DNA of 21,123 nucleotides from an uncultured Coriobacteriaceae bacterium (GCA_902783925.1 CACZSV010000102.1:1-21123), one strand, 5' to 3'. Shown: positions 7,792-14,072, counted from the first letter of the stretch. Made by a program: numbers and translations. The notes: generated by a model not told the origin, from the sequence alone.

Positions 7792-8535
7792 CTAGCGAAT
7801 CACGACATGTCCGCCCGATGCGGGGCAATCAATACCTCTCGCAATGCGCACGCAGGCGGCGCCAACATCATCTACGACATCGACAAGACCATCCAGACGG
7901 CCCTTCGCGCGAAGCTCATCGTAATCCTGGGAGAACTGCTTTGCCCAACGGTCGAGCTGGGAAGTAAGCGCTGTCGCGCTCACCGTATTCACGCGGATAC
8001 CATATGGCTCCCACTCACGCGCGGCGACGCGGCTCATGCCCCGCACCGCATCGTCTGCAAGCGCCAGCGCAGAAAGACCCTCATGGCCTTCATGAGCGGC
8101 ATCGGAGACGAAGTTGATAACGCAGCCATGCGTCTTCTTGAGATGCGGCAAGCAGGAACGCATCCAGCGAGCGTACCCAAGCGGTCCCGTCTGGACGGCA
8201 TGTTCCAGGTCTGTATCGAGCATGCGTTCGAAAAGATCGCCCACCTTCACCGCCTGCAAACAGCAGATGAGTACATCAATAGTCCCAAATCCGTCCGCAA
8301 ACGCTGCAACGGCGTTTTCGATCTCGCGTGCGCTCGGCTCACTCACGTACTGGGTCAATACGCGCACGCCAAACTCATCTTCGAGTTCGCGCGAAGCCCT
8401 GAGCTTGCTTCTGCTCGTGCCGGCGATGCAGATGTTCGCGCCCTCGCGCGCAAAGGCACGCGCCGCGCCGTAGCCTATGCTTTTCTCCTTGCCGCCGCCG
8501 TTAATGACAAGCGTCTTGCCATCGAGTGATCCCAT
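7792..8535 (-). CDS. Short-chain dehydrogenase/reductase-fold protein lacking the catalytic Tyr and Lys
   Basis: A 247-residue Rossmann-fold protein of the SDR superfamily. The nucleotide-binding loop NGGGKEKSIGYG (12-23) resembles the divergent glycine motif of FabI-like enoyl reductases more than TGxxxGIG. The strand-4 motif is altered (CCLQA at 91-95 in place of NNAG). The serine position is kept (S144 in NFVSDAA) and the family helix ends with EPYGIRVNTVS (176-186). Where YxxxK (or the FabI Yx6K) should stand, the sequence is GLSALALADDAVRGMSR, so Tyr becomes Leu157 and Lys becomes Asp161. It is therefore probably not a standard oxidoreductase and may be a regulatory or binding pseudoenzyme. 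The C-terminus (DCPASGGHVVIR) replaces the usual TGQ...DGG. AAGGGA precedes the ATG by five bases. It is 9 bases behind the methyltransferase gene, so the two are co-transcribed. Confidence 0.85.
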   Translation of the reverse strand: MGSLDGKTLVINGGGKEKSIGYGAARAFAREGANICIAGTSRSKLRASRELEDEFGVRVLTQYVSEPSAREIENAVAAFADGFGTIDVLICCLQAVKVGDLFERMLDTDLEHAVQTGPLGYARWMRSCLPHLKKTHGCVINFVSDAAHEGHEGLSALALADDAVRGMSRVAAREWEPYGIRVNTVSATALTSQLDRWAKQFSQDYDELRAKGRLDGLVDVVDDVGAACVRIARGIDCPASGGHVVIR

Positions 8536-8544
8536 GTGATTCCC

Positions 8545-9363
8545 TTATCCACAAAGCTGCCAGAACACGACGGCGCTCGCAGCGGCCACGTTGAGCGAAT
8601 CGACGCCATGGGCCATCGGGATACGCACCGTGTAATCGCAGCCCGCAATGGTCTTTCGTGATAGCCCGTCGCCTTCTGTCCCGAAAACCATCGCAAGCTT
8701 CTCTTCCGCGTTAAGAGGCGGGTCTTTGAGGGATACGGAATCGTCCGTCAAGGCAAACGCAGCTGTCTTGAAGCCGAGCTCGTTGAGCTGCTTCAAGCCC
8801 GCTTGCGGCCAGTCGTGCAACGATTCGCCGATGCGCGTCCACGGAATCTGGAACACCGTGCCCATGGAAACACGCACAGCCCTTCGGTAGAGCGGATCGC
8901 AGCAGGTCGGCGTCACGAGAACGGCATCGACGCCGAGAGCTGCCGCTGAGCGGAAAATTGCCCCGACGTTCGTATGATCCACGATGCCTTCGAGCACCGC
9001 CACCCTGCGTGTGTCGGCAAGCAGCTCTTCGACGCTCGGCAGCTGCGGCCTGCGCATGGCGCAGAGCACACCGCGCGTGAGCTTGAAGCCCGTAAGTTCC
9101 TCGAGCATCTGGGAAGGACCCGTATACACGGGCACATCTCCGCAGTGCTCGATGAGCGTTGCGCATTCCTCGAGATGCGTACGCTCCATCAAAAGCGAGA
9201 TCGGGGTCATCCCCGCATCGAGTGCACGCGCGATCACCTTGGGAGATTCCGCAATGAAGATGCCCTTTTCGGGCTCGAGCCGGTTTCTGAGCTGCGCCTC
9301 TGTTAAGCGCATGTACACGTCGAGCGCGGGGTCGTCGATAGATGTCAGTTCCACAAGATTCAT
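8545..9363 (-). CDS. TrmH/SpoU-family RNA 2'-O-methyltransferase
   Basis: A 272-residue SPOUT-class, S-adenosylmethionine-dependent methyltransferase acting on rRNA or tRNA ribose. Residues 1-108 form the N-terminal substrate-binding domain (FIAESPKVIARALDAG is typical of the TsnR/RlmB group). The SpoU domain follows: motif 1 VDHTNVGAIFRSAAALG with N132 and R138, motif 2 VFGTEGDGLS (226-235), and motif 3 IPM...VDSLNVAAASAVVFW (248-268). These build the trefoil-knot cofactor site. The exact target nucleotide cannot be assigned. No clear Shine-Dalgarno sequence precedes the ATG, but residues 1-3 agree with family starts. It heads a two-gene unit with the SDR-like protein. Confidence 0.9.
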   Translation of the reverse strand: MNLVELTSIDDPALDVYMRLTEAQLRNRLEPEKGIFIAESPKVIARALDAGMTPISLLMERTHLEECATLIEHCGDVPVYTGPSQMLEELTGFKLTRGVLCAMRRPQLPSVEELLADTRRVAVLEGIVDHTNVGAIFRSAAALGVDAVLVTPTCCDPLYRRAVRVSMGTVFQIPWTRIGESLHDWPQAGLKQLNELGFKTAAFALTDDSVSLKDPPLNAEEKLAMVFGTEGDGLSRKTIAGCDYTVRIPMAHGVDSLNVAAASAVVFWQLCG

Positions 9364-9451
9364 ACTGCCGATACTGTATCAAATGATGCGATGCGAAGGG
9401 ATGCTTTCCTTGGCCCGAACCGCTTTTCGATCGATGCACGCATTTTTCGCC

Positions 9452-9474
9452 TTTGCTGACTCTCCAGCAGCAAA
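9452..9474 (-). other. Possible weak terminator hairpin after the lipoprotein gene
   Basis: TTTGCTG-N9-CAGCAAA lies just downstream of the 9488 stop and would end that transcript before the methyltransferase gene. No U-run follows on the minus strand. The rest of the 124-base spacer shows nothing else clear apart from the palindrome CGATCG. Confidence 0.3.
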
Positions 9475-9487
9475 AAGTGGAAAGCTC

Positions 9488-9943
9488 TTACTTTTTCGGT
9501 GGCAACTGAATATTGTCGGGGTCGGTCGAACGACCTGCGGCCCCTTCGGCGTTTGCTGCGTACTTCTTATTGAACTCCTGCACTGCAGAACGATACTGAT
9601 CTGCATACGAATTGTATTCATCGACCAGGCTGTTGTACTGATCTACCTGGGATTGGCGTGTGAAGTTATCCGGATTGCCCATACTGTCGATTTGATGATC
9701 GAGGCTTCTTGCTCTGGAGAGAATTCTGCTTAAATTATCAACATCGGCGTTGTATTCCGAAACCGGATGCCCGTTTACCGTTGCCTGTCTCGCCGTTCCC
9801 TGCTTCGCCGTTCCCGACGAACTCGATTTTCCCGAGCAACCGCAGAAGCAAGCGATAAGCGCGATGGATAGAAGCGCAAGCAGAAACACAGTGATTACAG
9901 CAATCGCATTCCTGTGTTTTTTATCGGCCATTAACCAAACCAT
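9488..9943 (-). CDS. Predicted lipoprotein of unknown function
   Basis: A 151-residue protein with a positively charged N-terminus (KKHR), a hydrophobic stretch at about 13-31, and a lipobox LIAC with the lipidated Cys at 32. This is followed by a Ser/Gly/Thr-rich linker. Residues about 60-130 are rich in Asp, Gln, Tyr and Asn with heptad-like spacing (QVDQYNSLVDEYNSYADQYR), probably a surface-exposed helical bundle or coiled coil. A perfect AAAGGAGG nine bases before ATG 9941-9943 fixes the start. I do not recognise the family. It follows the membrane-protein gene after 52 bases on the same strand, so the two are probably one operon. By eye the segment is more AT-rich than its neighbours, consistent with accessory DNA. 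Confidence 0.8.
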   Translation of the reverse strand: MVWLMADKKHRNAIAVITVFLLALLSIALIACFCGCSGKSSSSGTAKQGTARQATVNGHPVSEYNADVDNLSRILSRARSLDHQIDSMGNPDNFTRQSQVDQYNSLVDEYNSYADQYRSAVQEFNKKYAANAEGAAGRSTDPDNIQLPPKK

Positions 9944-9995
9944 AATTCACGTCCTCCTTTGAAATTGACACAGAGATAATCGTCCTGATGCAGGT

Positions 9996-10850
9996 TTAGA
10001 CTCTGTAGAAAATCCATGCAGATGCATTCGGATTCTCTTTCGTGCTAGTAGAAAAAAGTATGTACGGGGGTGAATCTTGGGAGTCAAAAAAACCGAGAAT
10101 ATAACCCACAGTCTCGCCAGTTTGTTTTTCGACAACGTAGAATCCTTCGTCAGGATCCGCTTTCTTCAGGTACATATCGAAATTCGATATGCCGCTACCA
10201 TGATCAAGCTTGAACACCATATTGCCGTTTGATGCTATGACGATCTCATCGTTCATCTGCGCTTCATTGGCAGTAAGGCCGTCTCTTGGATTTGTGGCGT
10301 CAGGGATAAAAAACTCAACTTTCCATGTCCCGACATAGCTACTATCGATATTGACGTTTTGAGCAGATGAAGACTTGCTCGGAACAGATGAGGGCCCGGT
10401 GCTTGTTGCCACATTTGAACCACCGTACCCCATAAGAAAAATGCAGAAGAAGACGATAGCGGCAAGGCCAAGAAGCGAAACGCAGACATAGTGAGATATT
10501 CCCCGATGTCTCTTTGTGAGGTTCGAACTCCATATCGCACCAAAGATAATGCCACCTACAAGCCCATTTAAAAACGAGACGGCTCCCCTGGATTTCAATA
10601 CGGGCTTATTTGTGAAAAGCGAGGGATATACCCAGAGAGCATAGACAAGAACAATGATCAAATCGACAATCCACAGGAATGCGGCATATCCGGACAAGCG
10701 ACCAAATGCCGCACCACATAGTATTCCGAGAAGAAAGAAGCCCAAGGAAAGCGACCAGTTTTCAAGAAACGCTCTGTCATCGCCAGACGTTGAAGACGTA
10801 TTATTCTGAACGGCAGCAAGACTTGCATCCTTTTTCTCTTCTGGAGCCAT
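9996..10850 (-). CDS. Polytopic membrane protein with C-terminal extracytoplasmic domain, unknown function
   Basis: A 284-residue protein. Residues 1-30 are polar. Hydrophobic segments lie at about 33-50, 55-77, 91-107 and 120-141, suggesting four membrane helices. A Ser/Pro-rich linker (145-168) leads to a soluble domain (170-284) that opens with SYVGTWKVEFF. The GTW-type opening followed by alternating strands is reminiscent of lipocalin-like beta-barrels, but I cannot assign a family. AAGGAGG six bases before ATG fixes the start. It is the first gene of a two-gene minus-strand unit, divergent from the XRE regulator. A TTGGGCAA copy of the candidate operator lies 66 bases upstream of the start, so it may belong to that regulator's targets. 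Confidence 0.8.
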   Translation of the reverse strand: MAPEEKKDASLAAVQNNTSSTSGDDRAFLENWSLSLGFFLLGILCGAAFGRLSGYAAFLWIVDLIIVLVYALWVYPSLFTNKPVLKSRGAVSFLNGLVGGIIFGAIWSSNLTKRHRGISHYVCVSLLGLAAIVFFCIFLMGYGGSNVATSTGPSSVPSKSSSAQNVNIDSSYVGTWKVEFFIPDATNPRDGLTANEAQMNDEIVIASNGNMVFKLDHGSGISNFDMYLKKADPDEGFYVVEKQTGETVGYILGFFDSQDSPPYILFSTSTKENPNASAWIFYRV

Positions 10851-10915
10851 CGTTTCCTCCTTAGGTAGCCAATTGTTCTTGCTGCAAAAATGCTAACTGG
10901 AAGCCCTCCCTCCAA

Positions 10916-10923
10916 TTGGGCAA
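10916..10923. promoter_or_regulatory. Putative operator half-site TTGGGCAA
   Basis: Exact reverse complement of the TTGCCCAA found at 10972 and 11373. It lies between the candidate promoter and start codon of the membrane-protein gene. Repeated motif seen directly; binding by the XRE protein is inferred. Confidence 0.4.
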
Positions 10924-10937
10924 CCTGCAGGGCTCTT

Positions 10938-10967
10938 ATTCTACTATCAAATGGTTGGGTATATCCA
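10938..10967 (-). promoter_or_regulatory. Candidate promoter of the membrane protein-lipoprotein unit
   Basis: Minus-strand TGGATA (10962-10967) and TAGAAT (10938-10943) are separated by 18 bases; each matches four or five of six consensus bases. Transcription would start near 10931 and run across the TTGGGCAA site at 10916-10923. Read by eye only. Confidence 0.35.
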
Positions 10968-10970
10968 GCC

Positions 10971-10991
10971 ATTGCCCAATAGGTGGGCAAT
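10971..10991. promoter_or_regulatory. Putative operator of the XRE regulator: perfect 8-bp inverted repeat
   Basis: ATTGCCCA-ATAGG-TGGGCAAT is a perfect inverted repeat with 5-base spacing, 21 bp in all, ending 14 bases before the XRE start codon. Size, symmetry and location fit an autoregulatory operator for a Cro/C1-type dimer. Confidence 0.55.
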
Positions 10992-11005
10992 ACGCTGTTG
11001 ACGTT

Positions 11006-11272
11006 ATGAAAAACGAAACGCCAAAGACAAACCGTGAGATAAGCATTGATGCGCACAACGCTGAATTCCGAAAGAAGCTTGGCGTTCGTATTGCCGCCTT
11101 GCGCGCAGAAGCAGGGCTTTCGCAAAGACAATTCGCCCTCATGCTCGAACTCGACCGGGTGACACTCAACCGCATTGAATCGGGCGCCGGCAATCCCACG
11201 CTTGCAACTCTCGAGCGTATTGCATCGGGTCTAGGGCTTTCTCTTACAGAGCTGTTACATCCAGCCGTCTAA
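11006..11272 (+). CDS. XRE-family (Cro/C1-type) helix-turn-helix transcriptional regulator
   Basis: An 88-residue protein that is essentially one HTH_3 domain. VRIAALRAEAGLSQRQFALMLELD forms helices 1 and 2, and RVTLNRIESGAGNPTLATLERIASGLGLSLTELL forms the recognition helix and helices 4-5. The first 20 residues are polar and short, and there is no ligand or catalytic domain. The ATG at 11006 is chosen because upstream in-frame sequence has no domain character. No good Shine-Dalgarno sequence is visible, so expression may be low or from a short leader. It is divergent from the membrane-protein gene and 171 bases ahead of the RyR-domain gene on the same strand. The inverted repeat just upstream suggests autoregulation. 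DNA binding is a family property; the targets are inferred. Confidence 0.9.
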   Translation: MKNETPKTNREISIDAHNAEFRKKLGVRIAALRAEAGLSQRQFALMLELDRVTLNRIESGAGNPTLATLERIASGLGLSLTELLHPAV

Positions 11273-11289
11273 TTCTGCGATGTGCAGGA

Positions 11290-11295
11290 TATAAT
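11290..11295 (+). promoter_or_regulatory. Consensus -10 box upstream of the RyR-domain gene
   Basis: TATAAT, a perfect -10 hexamer, lies 17 bases after the XRE stop. No good -35 is seen, although GGA precedes it. A transcript from here would have a leader of about 140 bases containing the TTGCCCAA copy at 11373. Confidence 0.3.
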
Positions 11296-11329
11296 CATCA
11301 ATGTGAATACACATGCTCGAATACACACC

Positions 11330-11422
11330 TTAAGCGAGCTCGTCACACAGGCGCATGAAATACTCGATTCGGTTGCCCAATGACGCGGGCATGCGAATAC
11401 GATACTGTTTTGCAGATGCCAT
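11330..11422 (-). pseudogene. Short ribbon-helix-helix-like fragment
   Basis: A 30-codon minus-strand frame from ATG 11420-11422 reads MASAKQYRIRMPASLGNRIE and ends CDELA. The pattern of alternating hydrophobic residues (YRIRM), a Pro, then an amphipathic helix is that of the ribbon and first helix of Arc/CopG-type DNA-binding proteins. Those usually need about 45 residues or more, so the second helix is missing. There is no ribosome binding site, and it opposes the two flanking plus-strand genes. It may be a remnant of a small antitoxin-like regulator, or a chance resemblance. Confidence 0.25.
11373..11391. promoter_or_regulatory. Second TTGCCCAA site ahead of the RyR-domain gene
   Basis: TTGCCCAA at 11373-11380 is followed by CGGGCA at 11386-11391, an imperfect version of the inverted repeat at 10971-10991 with one base more spacing. 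It is 53 bases before the RyR gene start. It also falls inside the possible ribbon-helix-helix fragment, so coding constraint is an alternative explanation. Confidence 0.35.
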
Positions 11423-11443
11423 GCACGATGAAAGGCAAGCAAG

Positions 11444-12934
11444 ATGACGAAGCCAAAACCGCGTCCCAAAAGCGCAGCTGCAGCAGTAACTTTCGCTATA
11501 GAGCGTGAGCTTGAACGACGCAGCCTCAAGCCTATCGAAATCGTCAAGCTCGCGATTTGCGCATATCAAAGCTACTACTCCACTGTCTTGCAAGAGAGCG
11601 AGGCTGCAGTTCGTGCCGAGTCCTCAGATCGGGCGGGGATTCGTCGCGGGACGCAGTCTTCTGTCGATCGCCTGCTCTTCAATGCAAACTATTGGCTCGA
11701 TGCATATGAGAACCGTATCGTGCACGCGTGCTCCAATGCAGACGATGCTCAAGCGCTTCTGAAAGCCATCGCCGTGTGGAATACACACACGCTCAAGTTA
11801 AATACATTGACTTCGAAGGAAGTGATCGAAACATTCGAGCGTTTCTGTCCACCGTTTGCAACAAGCGGGCGCTTGGGATCAGGTCGAGGGCCAGTCCCCG
11901 AATTCAGGCGTATGGCAAGCGAAATTGCAGAGCGTGAAACTCCTGAGAATGCAATGCAGCTACACGAAATCATCGACGATATGGAAGCCGAAGCTCGCGT
12001 GTACGATGAGTTGGGGGCAACCGGATCTCTCGATGCCCTGTTCGCAGTGCTTCCCGCCTGGTGTATGCAGGACGCAATTTCTCTAGTGCGCGGCGATTGG
12101 TGGAACGATGCTGACGTCATGATGACGATCGCGAATCATATGAACGCCCAATTTGTCCGCGATGGGTTTGGCGATGCAGCTTGCAGGTACTTTATCGATT
12201 CGTACCGCGAATCAATCGATCTCTACGGACGTGATATCTCGACCGAGCAAAACCCGTATACCGCCCGCCAGATTCCGGAGCTTGTTACAATGGTAAGCAC
12301 CGATCGCGAAAAACATCCGGCGTACGAAACCGAAGGATACGAAACGCTTCCTTCATGGCTCATCAGCAAAGAGCAGCTTATCTGGAACACAATCGTCTGC
12401 GCGGTATATGGGCCGTCGAGCGTGAGACCGCTTTTGGCGCAGGAGCTAAGCGAGGTCGTTATGGGTAACTACACCGAGAGCAACGATGTGATAACCGAGC
12501 TCGCGCATGCTTCGTTTGCGCGGTATACGGCAGACCGTGCGTCGAGCGGCACGCCAAGCGAATACGCCGCCTTCTCTGATCAGCCAGAGGACCTGCGTCG
12601 CTCGAGCATAGAGCATATCCGCAGTGTTCCCGAAAAGCTGAAGACGCTTGGCTACGAAGTGATGCCTGCCGGGAGCTGTTATCCGGACCAGCGGGTCAAT
12701 GCGCTTTCTACAAGCGAAGTGGAATGCCTGGCAATTCTGGAACATCGTCGTTGGATTGCCGAGCGAAAGGCAGCGGGATGGACATATGACCTGACTAAAG
12801 ATGTGACGCTGAAGACAAGCCCGTATCTTATTCCATGGGAGGATTTGCCCGAACGCGCACGTGAGTGGAACCGCTCAGCAGCGCGTAGTATTCCCGCGCT
12901 CTTGGCGAGCGTAGGACTAGCAGTGGTGAAGTAG
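11444..12934 (+). CDS. RyR-domain protein, N-terminal region unknown
   Basis: A 496-residue, apparently cytosolic protein with no signal or membrane segment. Residues about 422-494 match the bacterial RyR domain (PF02026-type, first seen as a repeat in ryanodine receptors): ILEHRRWIAERKAAGW (431-446), SPYLIPWEDLPERARE (459-474) and RSIPALLASVGLAV (481-494). The stretch just before it (IEHIRSVPEKLKTLGYEVMP, 389-408) is also the usual lead-in. Residues 1-340 are mainly helical, with Trp/Tyr-rich blocks, and I recognise no domain. RyR domains recur in bacterial systems predicted to sense nucleotide-derived or similar small ligands, including conflict systems; that role is inference here. AAAGG eight bases upstream supports the ATG. 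It is preceded by an XRE gene and followed by a broken gene tail, on the strand opposite to all core genes. Confidence 0.85.
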   Translation: MTKPKPRPKSAAAAVTFAIERELERRSLKPIEIVKLAICAYQSYYSTVLQESEAAVRAESSDRAGIRRGTQSSVDRLLFNANYWLDAYENRIVHACSNADDAQALLKAIAVWNTHTLKLNTLTSKEVIETFERFCPPFATSGRLGSGRGPVPEFRRMASEIAERETPENAMQLHEIIDDMEAEARVYDELGATGSLDALFAVLPAWCMQDAISLVRGDWWNDADVMMTIANHMNAQFVRDGFGDAACRYFIDSYRESIDLYGRDISTEQNPYTARQIPELVTMVSTDREKHPAYETEGYETLPSWLISKEQLIWNTIVCAVYGPSSVRPLLAQELSEVVMGNYTESNDVITELAHASFARYTADRASSGTPSEYAAFSDQPEDLRRSSIEHIRSVPEKLKTLGYEVMPAGSCYPDQRVNALSTSEVECLAILEHRRWIAERKAAGWTYDLTKDVTLKTSPYLIPWEDLPERAREWNRSAARSIPALLASVGLAVVK

Positions 12935-13116
12935 AGACGCACGATGTACAGAGCTGGGATGGATACTACGAAAGCAATCCGCACGTCCTCGACGGCGACA
13001 GCTTCGGCCTGACGATTACGCGCAAAGACGGAACCACGCTTCGCGCACATGGCACGAATATCGCCCCGAAGGGATTCCGGGAATTCGAGAATGCGTATCA
13101 CACGATGTTTGAGTAA
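12928..13116 (+). pseudogene. 3' remnant of an unrecognised gene
   Basis: Directly behind, and slightly overlapping, the RyR stop is a 62-codon open stretch in another frame with no ATG, GTG or TTG start. It is closed upstream by a TAG inside the RyR gene. It reads like a genuine domain end: SWDGYYESNPHVLDGDSF, then LTITRKDGTTLRAHGTN, then PKGFREFENAYHTMFE. The pattern W-x-G, DG-x-x-F, DG-T, G-T-N and F-x-x-F resembles the C-terminus of small hypothetical proteins in gut bacteria, but I cannot name the family. The most likely cause is a deletion that joined the RyR gene to the end of another gene. A frameshifted extension of the RyR protein is less likely, because the RyR domain ends naturally. 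Confidence 0.5.
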
Positions 13117-13216
13117 TCATGAACGGAGGGCGGCGAGCCCGCATGACATGCCCGCGATTTCGCGAGCTGTGAGGAGCGAGGGCCCCGCAGCTGCCGCGCC
13201 TTAAGACGAAGCGGAC

Positions 13217-13251
13217 AGCGAGCGCATGAGCGGGTATGCCATGCGCTCGCT
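13217..13251. repeat. 12-bp perfect inverted repeat in the 12935-13317 spacer
   Basis: AGCGAGCGCATG and CATGCGCTCGCT flank an 11-base loop. The region 12935-13317 has no intact gene: it holds the gene remnant to 13116, a GC-rich stretch with nothing recognisable, this repeat, and the rubredoxin terminator. No T-run follows on either strand. It may be a structured 3' end or a recombination remnant at the edge of the accessory patch. Confidence 0.45.
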
Positions 13252-13264
13252 CAGGATTGATGAC

Positions 13265-13292
13265 AAAAGGGGACGCTCTTCTGAGCGCCCCC
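13265..13292 (-). terminator. Intrinsic terminator of the rubredoxin gene
   Basis: Minus-strand RNA: GGGGGCGCTC, loop AGAA, GAGCGTCCCC (10 bp with one G-U pair), then TTTTGTC. It begins 25 bases after the rubredoxin stop. A classic GC-rich stem and U-tract. Confidence 0.8.
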
Positions 13293-13317
13293 CTCTTCAC
13301 ACATAACTCATGTGAGT

Positions 13318-13434
13318 CTACTCGTCTTCGACGAGTTCGAACTCCTCAGGACCGGCACCGCAGAGCGGGCAGGCCTCAGGCGGTTCTTCGCCTTCATAGA
13401 TATATCCGCAGATCTTGCAGCGCCACTTCTTCAT
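13318..13434 (-). CDS. Minimal rubredoxin-like protein (38 aa)
   Basis: A 38-residue protein, MKKWRCKICGYIYEGEE onward, with two knuckles, C6-x-x-C9-G and C22-P-L-C25-G, that bind one iron. Only 12 residues separate the knuckles, as in the rubredoxin-like tail of rubrerythrins. Classical rubredoxins have about 29, so this is the shortened type. It probably passes electrons to the rubrerythrin encoded just upstream, in the reduction of hydrogen peroxide. AGGAG lies seven bases before the ATG, and an intrinsic terminator follows. It is 54 bases downstream of the rubrerythrin gene on the same strand. The cysteine pattern and operon make the call firm; the electron path is inferred. Confidence 0.88.
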   Translation of the reverse strand: MKKWRCKICGYIYEGEEPPEACPLCGAGPEEFELVEDE

Positions 13435-13488
13435 GACAGCGCTCCTCATCTCTTCAAATGAGCTAACTAACAGGCGGTGGAGGCGTTC

Positions 13489-14028
13489 CTAGTAGTTCTG
13501 GGCCTGAAGCTCGAAATACGCCTTGGGATGTGCGCATACCGGGCACATTTCGGGCGGCTCTTTGCCGATGACGATATGACCGCAGTTGCGGCAGATCCAA
13601 ATGGCATCGCCATCGCGACTGAACACCTTGCCGGTCTCGATATTGTCGATAAGGGCGCGATACCTTTCCTCATGGTGCTTCTCGACAGCGCCAACCATCT
13701 CGAAACGAGCAGCGATATCATCGAAGCCCTCTTCCTTGGCGGTCTTCGCGAACTCGTCATACATATCGGTCCACTCATAATTCTCGCCATCGGCAGCGTC
13801 GTTGAGGTTCGTCACCGTATCGGGCACATCGCCTTCATGCAGGTACTTAAACCAGATCTTCGCATGTTCTTTCTCATTTCGCGAGGTCTCGAGGAACAGC
13901 TCGGCGATTTGCTCGTAGCCATCTTTCTTGGCTTTGCTCGCATAGTACTGATACTTGGTGTGAGCCTGTGATTCGCCTGCAAATGCGGTTTCGAGATTCT
14001 TCCACGTTTGGCTTTCTCTCAATTCCAT
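13489..14028 (-). CDS. rbr: Rubrerythrin
   Basis: A 179-residue non-haem diiron peroxidase that protects anaerobes from hydrogen peroxide in the cytoplasm. The ferritin-like four-helix domain (1-135) has ligands E19 (AGESQAH), E52-x-x-H55 (NEKEHAK), E85 in YEWTDMYDEF and E116-x-x-H119 (AVEKHHEERY). Where some family members have a second Glu after the YEWT motif (E97 of the Desulfovibrio protein), this one has Asp88. The C-terminal rubredoxin-like domain binds iron through C146-x-x-C149 and C162-x-x-C165. Length and domain order are standard. AAGGGG six bases upstream supports the start. It heads a two-gene unit with the small rubredoxin, behind a clear -10 box flanked by an inverted repeat. 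Confidence 0.96.
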   Translation of the reverse strand: MELRESQTWKNLETAFAGESQAHTKYQYYASKAKKDGYEQIAELFLETSRNEKEHAKIWFKYLHEGDVPDTVTNLNDAADGENYEWTDMYDEFAKTAKEEGFDDIAARFEMVGAVEKHHEERYRALIDNIETGKVFSRDGDAIWICRNCGHIVIGKEPPEMCPVCAHPKAYFELQAQNY

Positions 14029-14072
14029 AAGAAACCCCTTCCTAACAGGAATCGTTGCCGTAACACTCCTCT

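Noticed and set aside
9961..9980. Plus-strand TTGACA followed by GATAAT
   Set aside because: Only about four bases separate the boxes, far too few for a promoter, and no plus-strand gene follows.
12923..12936. Programmed frameshift joining the RyR protein to the downstream frame
   Set aside because: No slippery heptamer is visible and the RyR domain ends at its normal place before the stop, so a gene remnant is the simpler reading.
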